From Alphaproteobacteria bacterium (GTDB lineage Bacteria > Pseudomonadota > Alphaproteobacteria > Rs-D84): 5,495 nucleotides of DNA. Where the stretch lies: positions 1 through 5,495 of the forward strand of contig JAKSTD010000040.1 of the NCBI GenBank assembly GCA_024402755.1. The letters are read 5' to 3'. The position numbers and the translations under genes were made by a program. Shown here piece by piece: positions 1 to 5,223 of the stretch. How positions within the stretch are numbered: the stretch's first letter is position 1; every line of letters begins with the position of its first letter. Below the pieces are notes generated by a model. The model saw only the letters and a list, made by a program, of their open reading frames with translations. It was not told the origin of the DNA and made no database searches.

Positions 1-48
1 AAAACCGGCATGTTCTCGGTTCAAAAAATTTATTACATTTTTATTCAC
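1..48 (-). CDS. Possible start of an unidentified gene, cut by the left edge
   Basis: On the minus strand a GTG at 48-46 opens a reading frame that stays open for 16 codons to the window edge (V/M-N-K-N-V-I-N-F-L-N-R-E-H-A-G-F). An AAGGAAGG Shine-Dalgarno stretch lies at 65-58, ending 9 bases before the GTG, and this decides the start. The only ATG nearby in another frame is followed at once by TAA. The gene would lie 57 bases downstream of the outer-membrane protein stop and could be cotranscribed with it. The product cannot be identified from 16 residues. An open stretch this short could be chance; the purine-rich ribosome site is the main support. Confidence 0.4.
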   Translation of the reverse strand, partial: MNKNVINFLNREHAGF

Positions 49-105
49 TTATGTACACCTTCCTTTTTATATCAAACGTTAAGTATTTTGTAGAAAAAAC
101 ACTAC

Positions 106-717
106 TCAACCTTTGTATTCAACAGTAGCGACCAAATTGAAATCGTCGTCGATTACATATTGCCCATCAACACCAACTGTCCAAGTATGCATACCATCGT
201 CATTCCAGTTGAAAGATTCAGAATTTTCATACGCAAATTCTACACGACCAGCAACTGTGAACAAAGATGTTGTATAACCACCACGGATACCGGCTGTCCA
301 ATTGTATTCTGTCATATCTTTGTCGAACCAGTATGTATCATCTGCCGCGTCACTGTGCCAGAAGATGCTGCCACCATTGATGCCATATTCGCCATAAACA
401 TCGGCCTTCCATGCACCCAAATCCAAAGCGCGGAATGTCAATTTGACACCCAAGTTGCCCATACCATAATCATCAAACGCATCTTCTTCTGCCATAGCAG
501 CCCTTACGTTCACAGCCAAGTTGTCCAAGATACCATAGCCAAATTCTTCAGCCAAAACATAAGAATCTGCATTTTCAGAATGAGATGCCAAATCTGTTAC
601 ACTGTAAAAACGGTTTTGTCCTGGCATATACAATGGATTACCATCGATAACGTTTGCAGCATGTGCACCAGAAGCAGCAACCACAGCCAATAAAGATGTT
701 AAAGCAATTTTTTTCAT
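106..717 (-). CDS. Secreted outer-membrane beta-barrel-like protein
   Basis: The 203-residue product starts with a classic Sec signal peptide: MKK, a hydrophobic stretch to about residue 16, then a likely signal peptidase I site after AHA (residues 18-20). The mature part has no long hydrophobic helix. It alternates polar and aromatic residues in short stretches separated by Asp/Asn/Gly turns and is rich in Trp, Tyr and Phe, as in small outer-membrane barrels. It ends in a strand-like segment (NLVATVEYKG), although the usual terminal Phe is absent. The ATG is preceded by AAGGAT with good spacing. The gene has its own promoter (771-799) and a hairpin leader. No substrate or named family can be assigned; a small porin or structural barrel is inferred. 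A 177-codon open frame runs antisense to it and is taken as a shadow. Confidence 0.8.
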   Translation of the reverse strand: MKKIALTSLLAVVAASGAHAANVIDGNPLYMPGQNRFYSVTDLASHSENADSYVLAEEFGYGILDNLAVNVRAAMAEEDAFDDYGMGNLGVKLTFRALDLGAWKADVYGEYGINGGSIFWHSDAADDTYWFDKDMTEYNWTAGIRGGYTTSLFTVAGRVEFAYENSESFNWNDDGMHTWTVGVDGQYVIDDDFNLVATVEYKG

Positions 718-745
718 AATTTATCCTTTCTTCTCTGTTAATAGA

Positions 746-764
746 ATCAGGTTTCATTCCTGAT
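746..764 (-). promoter_or_regulatory. Stem-loop at the predicted 5' end of the outer-membrane protein mRNA
   Basis: A perfect 6-bp inverted repeat (ATCAGG / CCTGAT) encloses a 7-base loop. It is not followed by a T-run on either strand, so it is not a terminator. The -10 box ends at 771, which puts the expected transcription start at about 764-765, the first base of this stem. The mRNA would therefore begin with a hairpin. Known 5'-terminal stem-loops, such as that of E. coli ompA, protect abundant mRNAs from decay; that role here is inferred. Confidence 0.5.
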
Positions 765-770
765 AATACG

Positions 771-799
771 ATTATCTCACATTGAAACACAATCTGCAA
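771..799 (-). promoter_or_regulatory. Promoter of the outer-membrane protein gene
   Basis: Reading on the minus strand, TTGCAG (799-794) and GATAAT (776-771) are separated by 17 bases, and a TGA just before the -10 box makes it an extended -10. The -10 matches the consensus at 5 of 6 positions, the -35 only at 3 of 6. It lies about 55 bases before the ATG. A second -10-like TATTAT just downstream is an alternative. Confidence 0.55.
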
Positions 800-845
800 G
801 GAAATAAATCACTGGTAAAAAAAAATAAATTAAACAATAAAATTA

Positions 846-1856
846 TTATTCGTTTTGTTTTTTCTTGATTTCCCGCCATTTGTTATGATTTTTCTGGTGA
901 GATTCATAATCTTTGGAAAAACGATGACCACCACGTCCATCGGCGACAAAGAACAAATATTTTGTATGCGCAGGTTTTATCACAGAACGAATCGCATCAA
1001 TACCAACATTAGCAATCGGTGCCGGTGGCAAACCATTATTCTTGTATGTATTATAAGGGCTGTCTATTTTTAAATGGCCAGACAACAATGGTTCGCCGCG
1101 CATATCCCCCAATCCATCTGTCAAAACATAAACAACCGTCGGGTCTGCTTGCAGACGCATATTTGTATTTAATCTATTTAGATAAACACTTGCAACAATC
1201 GGCATTTCTTTGACACGCGGTGTTTCCTTTTGAACAATGGATGCCAATGTTAAAACTTCGTTCCAATCTTTCAACGGCACAGGTAAACGCGCATTTTCAA
1301 AAGATTTTTTTATCGTTTCCATTTTATTGCGCGCCAAATCTAGCAAAGCCAATCTTGATGTTCCGCGCGCGATTCTGTATGTATCTGGAAAAATATCACC
1401 ATCATGCAAATCACATACAGGCAATGGTCCTTGGCAATCAACTTCGCCAACAAGGTATGGAATATTCATCAGCATCGCCTTGATTTGTTTTACCGTATAA
1501 CCTTCGGGTATTGTAACAGTTGTTGTTGCAATTTTTCCATGCGTCAACATATTTGCGATTGTCCATGTCCCTGCCCCACGTGGGATATCATATTCACCCG
1601 CCTGAATCATTCCGCCGTTAAGTCGAATCGAAAAATAAAATAATTCTTTGGATTTAATAATATTGTTTTTATAAAGATAATTCGCCATACGCGTCACAGA
1701 TGCACCATTTGGAACGACAACATTAACCTCTCTTTTTATCGGCGACCAAACATCAAAAACATAGAATACGACAAATACGAAAACACATCCAATCGCCAGT
1801 ATGAATTTAGTCCATGCTTTGATTTTCTTCCAAAGTTTTTTTGTTAACAATTTCAT
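846..1856 (-). CDS. mltG: Endolytic murein transglycosylase MltG (YceG-like)
   Basis: The 336-residue inner-membrane protein cleaves glycan strands within nascent peptidoglycan and is thought to release them from the synthesis machinery, setting strand length. A basic cytoplasmic N-terminus (MKLLTKKLWKKIK) is followed by one membrane helix at about residues 17-36. The rest is periplasmic: a LysM-like region, then the YceG catalytic domain. The signature ASIVQKET holds the catalytic Glu at residue 211, matching Glu218 of the E. coli enzyme. NRLNTNMRLQADPTVVY (227-243) and SPYNTY..GLPPAPIANVG (266-285) are also conserved family blocks. Length is normal. The ATG has no Shine-Dalgarno and lies 8 bases after a TATAAT, so a leaderless mRNA is plausible. 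Its usual partners fabF, pabC and tmk are not next to it here. Confidence 0.96.
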   Translation of the reverse strand: MKLLTKKLWKKIKAWTKFILAIGCVFVFVVFYVFDVWSPIKREVNVVVPNGASVTRMANYLYKNNIIKSKELFYFSIRLNGGMIQAGEYDIPRGAGTWTIANMLTHGKIATTTVTIPEGYTVKQIKAMLMNIPYLVGEVDCQGPLPVCDLHDGDIFPDTYRIARGTSRLALLDLARNKMETIKKSFENARLPVPLKDWNEVLTLASIVQKETPRVKEMPIVASVYLNRLNTNMRLQADPTVVYVLTDGLGDMRGEPLLSGHLKIDSPYNTYKNNGLPPAPIANVGIDAIRSVIKPAHTKYLFFVADGRGGHRFSKDYESHQKNHNKWREIKKKQNE

Positions 1857-1861
1857 AACTA

Positions 1862-1908
1862 AAGATTATAAACATTGTTTAAATAAAAACAATACATTTT
1901 ATAATCTT
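1862..1908. repeat. Imperfect AT-rich palindrome between flavodoxin and mltG
   Basis: The arms AAGATTATAA (1862-1871) and TTATAATCTT (1899-1908) are perfect complements. Inside them ATTGTTT (1874-1880) and AAACAAT (1887-1893) pair again. These are separated from the outer arms by a 2/5-base asymmetric bulge, and the central loop is 6 bases. The palindrome covers most of the 61-base gap and includes the likely mltG -10 box. No T-run follows it, so it is a poor intrinsic terminator; a transcript-end hairpin for the flavodoxin mRNA or a dimeric-regulator site are both possible. Confidence 0.7.
1865..1892 (-). promoter_or_regulatory. Likely mltG promoter giving a leaderless transcript
   Basis: On the minus strand a perfect TATAAT (1870-1865) is preceded at 16 bases by TTGTTT (1892-1887), a weak -35. 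Eight bases separate the -10 box from the mltG ATG, so transcription would begin at or within a few bases of the start codon. This agrees with the lack of a Shine-Dalgarno. The caution is that TATAAT arises easily in an AT-rich palindrome, and the mirror copy at 1900-1905 on the plus strand leads to no gene. Confidence 0.45.
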
Positions 1909-1917
1909 ACTGATTTA

Positions 1918-2397
1918 TTACTTTAAATATTTTTCAGCCCACTTGCGTAATTCTTCCTCGCTTGTTCCAGATTCAAAAATTTTACCGCGTTCAACTTTTG
2001 ATTTCGGTGCCAAGGCAAGAATATTTTTAGGCGCTTCGCCCATACCACTACCACCGGATGTAGCAAACGGAACAATCAATTTATCATCCAAATTATGCGT
2101 TTCGATAAAAGTATCAATGATTGATGGTTCACGATACCACCAAATTGGAAAACCGACAAAAACCACATCGTATTTTTCAATATCACGAACACGTGATTCG
2201 ATTTTTGGACGACATGTTCTATCTTTCATTTCAACAGTCGAACGACTGTTATTATTTGTCCAATCTAAATCTCGTTTAGTATAAATTTCCTGTGGCACGA
2301 TTTCAAAAGATTTTACTCCTAAAGAGGTTGCCAACATATTCGCCACTCTTTTTGTAACACCTGTTGCAGAAAAATAAGCCACCAATGCATGTTTCAT
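1918..2397 (-). CDS. Flavodoxin family protein (FMN-binding)
   Basis: The 159-residue cytosolic protein has the flavodoxin fold marks in order: a first beta strand HALVAYF, the FMN phosphate loop S-A-T-G-V-T at residues 10-15, the strand-loop FPIWWY at 83-88 that packs on the isoalloxazine ring, and F-A-T-S-G-G-S-G at 111-118. It resembles the short single-domain flavodoxins (Flavodoxin_4-like) that carry electrons or serve as small quinone or disulfide reductases. Partner and reaction cannot be told from sequence. The frame extends 22 codons further upstream, but the ATG at 2397 is chosen: an AAGGAG site sits 7 bases before it, the promoter lies inside the extension, and the family begins here. 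Its promoter diverges from that of the radical SAM gene, which may be chance or may point to shared control. Confidence 0.92.
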   Translation of the reverse strand: MKHALVAYFSATGVTKRVANMLATSLGVKSFEIVPQEIYTKRDLDWTNNNSRSTVEMKDRTCRPKIESRVRDIEKYDVVFVGFPIWWYREPSIIDTFIETHNLDDKLIVPFATSGGSGMGEAPKNILALAPKSKVERGKIFESGTSEEELRKWAEKYLK

Positions 2398-2425
2398 TAT
2401 TTTCTCCTTTTCATTATCGAAAAAA

Positions 2426-2454
2426 ATTATACAACAAAACAAACAAACTATCAA
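2426..2454 (-). promoter_or_regulatory. Strong sigma70-type promoter of the flavodoxin gene
   Basis: On the minus strand TTGATA (2454-2449, 5 of 6 consensus) and TATAAT (2431-2426, perfect) are exactly 17 bases apart. The expected start at about 2419 gives a 5' leader of roughly 20 bases containing the AAGGAG site. The spacer is built of near-repeats of GTTT. Confidence 0.75.
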
Positions 2455-2479
2455 AAAGAACAAAATCCCACAAAAAATA

Positions 2480-2507
2480 TTGACAAACTATATATTTGTG
2501 CTAACAA
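2480..2507 (+). promoter_or_regulatory. Promoter of the radical SAM two-gene unit
   Basis: A perfect TTGACA (2480-2485) is followed after 16 bases by TAACAA (2502-2507), which is preceded by TGC, an extended -10 element. The -10 itself is weak. Transcription would start at about 2513-2516, directly before the ATG at 2517, where no Shine-Dalgarno is present. TAAAAT at 2508-2513 is a better -10 by sequence, but its spacing of 22 bases is too long. Confidence 0.5.
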
Positions 2508-2516
2508 TAAAATACT

Positions 2517-3353
2517 ATGAACAATAATTGGTCTCTTCATCTAAAAATAACAAATTGGTGCAACTTAAATTGCGCCCATTGTTGTGAATGCAGTAATTCC
2601 GCACAACCATTAAATTTGTTGTCATTGGAAAAGATTGAAAAATATCTTCACGAAATTATCTCTATGCCGATAAAACCAAACGAATTAATCAGTATTGGGG
2701 GCGGCGAAGTAATGGCACCATACATGCACAACACCCCAGAATACATACCAAATCTTTTAGATATTGTTTATAAATATGAATTTGTTCCAACACTAAAAAC
2801 GAACGGAACCTGGGGCGAACAAAACAAAAAACGCACAAAAATATTATCAGATATCGCAAAACGCGCCTACAAATCGGGAAAATTAGTCACATTGGATATT
2901 TCTGTTGATGAATTTCATAACAATACCGATGGTGTTGCAAAAATAATTCGTAATGTAGTAAACGAATACTATCTTTGTTATGCGATACGTATATGTTTAG
3001 TTGGTTTTAACACCCCACAATCGGCAAAAGCTTTACTTCGTTTAAAACAAGAATTATCAAAAAATGGTTTTCATATTGAAATCACTCCACCTTTTGGTGA
3101 TTGGATAATATCTGCACCAAATGGAACTACAGCAGTTATATATACCAGTTTTACATCCGGGATTTTTGATATAGGACGCGCAAAGAAGAATAAGAACTAC
3201 ACAACAACAGGCAACAGAAATAACACCGGCACCGATTGCTTGCAAATAGACAACAATGACATCGCCACATACAATTACGGTTATTGCGAACCAGTACAAA
3301 ACCGCAATTTATATGAAGTTTTATGTTCTTTGCAACAGAGAACAAGAGAATAA
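2517..3353 (+). CDS. Short radical SAM protein of unknown substrate
   Basis: The 278-residue protein carries the radical SAM cluster motif C15-x3-C19-x2-C22 (CNLNCAHC), whose three Cys hold the 4Fe-4S cluster that splits S-adenosylmethionine. GGGE at 61-64 is the glycine-rich SAM-contact motif. K-T-N-G-T at 94-98 and SVDEFH at 129-134 fit core barrel strands of the family. G-R-A at 220-222 is a common late motif. Extra Cys lie at 23 and 25 and in the C-terminal part (241, 257, 270); the 241/257 pair resembles the first cysteines of a SPASM or twitch auxiliary-cluster domain, but the tail is too short for a full SPASM domain. The ATG follows its promoter with almost no leader and no ribosome site. 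A repeat protein starts 5 bases after its stop and is the obvious candidate partner or substrate. Confidence 0.88.
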   Translation: MNNNWSLHLKITNWCNLNCAHCCECSNSAQPLNLLSLEKIEKYLHEIISMPIKPNELISIGGGEVMAPYMHNTPEYIPNLLDIVYKYEFVPTLKTNGTWGEQNKKRTKILSDIAKRAYKSGKLVTLDISVDEFHNNTDGVAKIIRNVVNEYYLCYAIRICLVGFNTPQSAKALLRLKQELSKNGFHIEITPPFGDWIISAPNGTTAVIYTSFTSGIFDIGRAKKNKNYTTTGNRNNTGTDCLQIDNNDIATYNYGYCEPVQNRNLYEVLCSLQQRTRE

Positions 3354-3358
3354 AAAAC

Positions 3359-4471
3359 ATGAACGATATAAAAGATATTTTTACCGAAAGTGACGAACTG
3401 GGAACAGAATATTTTATATCTTCAGAAAACGGTGGATACAATCTAAATGGGCGTCCATTTCTTGAAGATACTGCAACTTCACGAATATCTACATTATCAG
3501 AACTATTTACAGAATGGTATTTGTTTGATTTTTCCCACGAAAAAGACATCCAGACATTTTTGAACGAAGAACAAATTGACGACGTTTTTACAGAATCAGA
3601 ATTCATAGATTTAATGTGTGGTGACGCATTTATTGATGATAATTTAATTCAATTTGTTGCAATGAAAACACCATTTCGATTGACACTAAATAAATTACAT
3701 GCGATGAATCAATCTGTATCAAACACCAACAATTCTGCATATATAATATACGGCAAATCCAACATAAAAGATAAACTGTGTAAACTGTTTCAATTAAAAA
3801 AAACAAACCATAAAAGACATCATACACCAGATCCAGAACACAGACGAAAAATTAAACACGAATACTATTTACGTAACAAAGAATACATACAAAAACTTAA
3901 ACACGAACATTATTTGAAAAATCAAGAACGCATAAAACAACGTAGCAAAGAATATTATGCAGCAAACAAAGACCGTGTCAAAGCACACTTTGCCGCGACC
4001 AAAGAACACAGAAAAAAAATAATACATGAAATTTATATGAGAAATCACGAATTTTACAAGGCGCGCAACAAAGCATACCGTGAAGCACACCGCGAAGAAC
4101 AAAACCAATATTCCAAAGAATATTATATTGCGCATCGCGAAGAACAAAAACAATATCAAAAAGAATATTATGCAAAATCACAAAAAAACAAAGCCATCGC
4201 AAAGAACATATGCGCAGCATATTTGTTTTTATTAAAATTAAAAAAAGAAAACAAAGCCGAATATTTAAAATTATACAAAAAATACCATGACCCATTACAC
4301 AACATGTTCAAAACATGTATCGCATTACAGAACAACGACATCCAATTATGTCCATTCTGTAATGAAAACTGCACACAAAAACCAGAACAATGTTGTAATC
4401 AAAAAATATTATCAATACCAAACGCAATAATTGAAATTCAATCTTTGGCAAATACATTAAAACAACGATAA
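3359..4471 (+). CDS. Unrecognised protein with 15-residue coiled-coil-like repeats and Cys-rich tail
   Basis: I do not recognise a named family for this 370-residue product. Residues 1-115 are acidic and look globular; they contain the motif D-[IV]-F-T-E-S twice (residues 6-11 and 75-80). A basic linker (KKTNHKRHH, 147-155) leads to a repeat array at 167-278 of the type [KH]EYYxxNxExxKxxx, rich in Lys, Arg, Glu, His and Tyr, which should form long helices. A hydrophobic helix (about 283-295) follows, then a cysteine cluster C331-x2-C334-x3-C338-x6-C345-C346 that could bind zinc or iron-sulfur. No signal peptide is seen. The start at 3359 is chosen because it lies 5 bases after the upstream stop, fitting translational coupling; an in-frame ATG at 3323 would add 12 residues and overlap the enzyme gene. 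Neither start has a good Shine-Dalgarno. Nucleic-acid binding, scaffolding, or being the enzyme's substrate are all possible. Confidence 0.8.
   Translation: MNDIKDIFTESDELGTEYFISSENGGYNLNGRPFLEDTATSRISTLSELFTEWYLFDFSHEKDIQTFLNEEQIDDVFTESEFIDLMCGDAFIDDNLIQFVAMKTPFRLTLNKLHAMNQSVSNTNNSAYIIYGKSNIKDKLCKLFQLKKTNHKRHHTPDPEHRRKIKHEYYLRNKEYIQKLKHEHYLKNQERIKQRSKEYYAANKDRVKAHFAATKEHRKKIIHEIYMRNHEFYKARNKAYREAHREEQNQYSKEYYIAHREEQKQYQKEYYAKSQKNKAIAKNICAAYLFLLKLKKENKAEYLKLYKKYHDPLHNMFKTCIALQNNDIQLCPFCNENCTQKPEQCCNQKILSIPNAIIEIQSLANTLKQR
3857..4192 (+). repeat. Array of degenerate 45-bp units encoding a 15-residue repeat
   Basis: Seven full or near-full units start at residues 167, 182, 197, 223, 238, 253 and 268 of the host protein, each beginning [KH]-[EA]-x-Y or similar. 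A shortened 11-residue unit lies at 212-222. The DNA copies have drifted, so the array is visible mainly at protein level; the best nucleotide match is between the two AAAGAATATTAT-containing units near 4116 and 4161. Confidence 0.8.
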
Positions 4472-4609
4472 ACAACTATTGTGACAAAATTACCGAAAAA
4501 TTACTCTTGTTATTATTGTCCATACATAGCTTTACGCATTCTCCATCCAGACTTGCCATATAATTCGCAATAACCTGCACAAGTACCCTTTTCATTATGA
4601 ATAAAAGTG

Positions 4610-4629
4610 TTTCTTTACTCATAAAGAAA
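4610..4629 (-). terminator. Possible terminator hairpin downstream of the Nudix gene
   Basis: A perfect 8-bp inverted repeat (TTTCTTTA / TAAAGAAA) encloses a 4-base loop. On the minus strand it is followed by CACTTTTATT, a short interrupted T-tract, about 30 bases after the Nudix stop. The stem is AT-rich, so the call is weak. The rest of 4472-4658 between the convergent genes shows no other feature that I can support. Confidence 0.35.
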
Positions 4630-4658
4630 GCGATGCACATAAACGGGTGACATGGCAC

Positions 4659-5078
4659 TTATACCCCAAAAACATTTTGTTTTAATAAATTTTGTGCGGA
4701 AAGAAATAAATTACTTGGTAATTTATTTAAATCAAACCATTGCCATTTTGCACACTTGTCTTTTTCACGTACAACTGGATTTTTATCCACATTATCAATA
4801 CAAAAATGTATTGTTCTGTAAAAAGAATCTGGAAAAACATCATGTGTTATCGATAAAAATTTCAAATCTTGTGAACTTATCGTCAAGCCTGTCTCTTCAA
4901 AAACTTCACGCACAGCAGCACTTCTTATACTTTCACCAATTTCTGGTTTTCCACCAGGTGCCGCCTATGTATTAAATCCATGCGATGACAAACGTTGTCC
5001 CAATAAAACCTGACCAGATAGATTAAACACCCAGGCACCTATACCAATTTTGATAATATTTTCTTTTTTCAATTTCAA
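4659..5078 (-). pseudogene. Nudix hydrolase (NUDT15/MTH2-like) with an in-frame TAG
   Basis: Read through the stop, the frame gives a complete 139-codon Nudix protein. The first strand is IGIGAWVF at 11-18, then Q-V-L-L-G-Q-R. A perfect Nudix box (G-x5-E-x7-RE-V-x-EE-x-G-L) spans codons 43-65; Arg57, Glu58, Glu61 and Glu62 of its REVFEE core shape the metal site. The C-terminal part resembles NUDT15-type nucleotide pyrophosphatases, with CAKWQWFDLNKLP near codons 108-120. Codon 38 (4967-4965) is TAG, five codons before the box, where the family pattern is G-x-W-x-x-PGG; TGG to TAG is a single change. The chosen start is TTG at 5078 with AGAGG 7 bases upstream; no ATG is available. The 3' part lacks its own ribosome site. 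A true pseudogene, a sequencing error or stop readthrough are all possible. Confidence 0.8.
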
Positions 5079-5087
5079 TGTATAACC

Positions 5088-5106
5088 TCTTGTAAAAAGC
5101 ACAAGA
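5088..5106 (-). promoter_or_regulatory. Small hairpin overlapping the Nudix ribosome-binding site
   Basis: On the minus strand TCTTGT (5106-5101) pairs with ACAAGA (5093-5088) around a 7-base U-rich loop. The 3' arm covers the first three bases of the AGAGG site at 5090-5086, so folding could lower initiation at the TTG codon. The stem is only 6 bp and mostly A-U, so the effect may be slight. Confidence 0.3.
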
Positions 5107-5133
5107 TTGCCAACAGAATACAACAAAGACAGA

Positions 5134-5210
5134 TGGTCGGAGTGGCGGGGTTCGAACCCGCGACCTTTTGCCCCCCAGACAAACGCGCTACCAGACTGCG
5201 CTACACCCCG
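5134..5210 (-). tRNA. tRNA-Pro (anticodon GGG)
   Basis: The minus strand folds into a full cloverleaf. The acceptor is CGGGGTG with CACTCCG, one G-T wobble. The D stem is GCGC/GCGC, and the T arm is GCGGG-TTCGAAC-CCCGC. The anticodon stem is TTTGT/GCAAA, closed by a T-G wobble. The loop CTGGGGG puts GGG at positions 34-36, reading CCC and CCU proline codons. The first base pair is C-G, as is typical for proline tRNAs, the discriminator is A, and the CCA end is encoded (5136-5134). The length is 77 bases with CCA. The Nudix gene begins 55 bases downstream on the same strand. Confidence 0.95.
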
Positions 5211-5223
5211 AAAAAGCAGATTT

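Noticed and set aside
1..22. AACCG/CGGTT inverted repeat that could end the outer-membrane protein transcript on the minus strand
   Set aside because: The stem is only 5 bp with a 9-base loop, the T-tract is cut by the edge, and the same bases fit better as coding sequence of the GTG-started gene.
66..94. TCTACA-17-TATAAA promoter-like sequence with an extended -10 on the minus strand
   Set aside because: The predicted start at about 59 would fall inside the AAGGAAGG ribosome site of the following gene, so the two calls conflict; AT-rich sequence gives such boxes easily.
160..693. 177-codon open frame on the plus strand
   Set aside because: It lies fully antisense to the outer-membrane protein gene, which has a signal peptide, promoter and ribosome site. 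The antisense product is an unnatural Cys/Ile/Thr-rich chain.
3151..3606. 151-codon minus-strand frame across the radical SAM and repeat genes
   Set aside because: It spans the junction of two well-supported plus-strand genes in antisense, and the Ser/Cys/Phe-rich product has no recognisable motif.
4476..4622. 48-codon minus-strand frame (MSKETLLFIMKR...), extendable to GTG at 4658
   Set aside because: It has no ribosome site, its first ATG lies in the loop of the 4610-4629 hairpin, its codons (AGG, CTA, AAG, GGA) look unlike the neighbours by eye, and I see no family pattern. A decayed gene fragment remains possible.
4652..4975. 107-codon plus-strand frame
   Set aside because: It is antisense to the Nudix gene, with a Leu/His/Gln-rich product and no ribosome site; it is taken as a shadow.
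5134..5160. tRNA 3' end as a possible integration (att) site for an element carrying the radical SAM unit
   Set aside because: I found no second copy of the tRNA 3' sequence elsewhere in the window and no integrase; the plus-strand pair is also separated from the tRNA by the Nudix gene.
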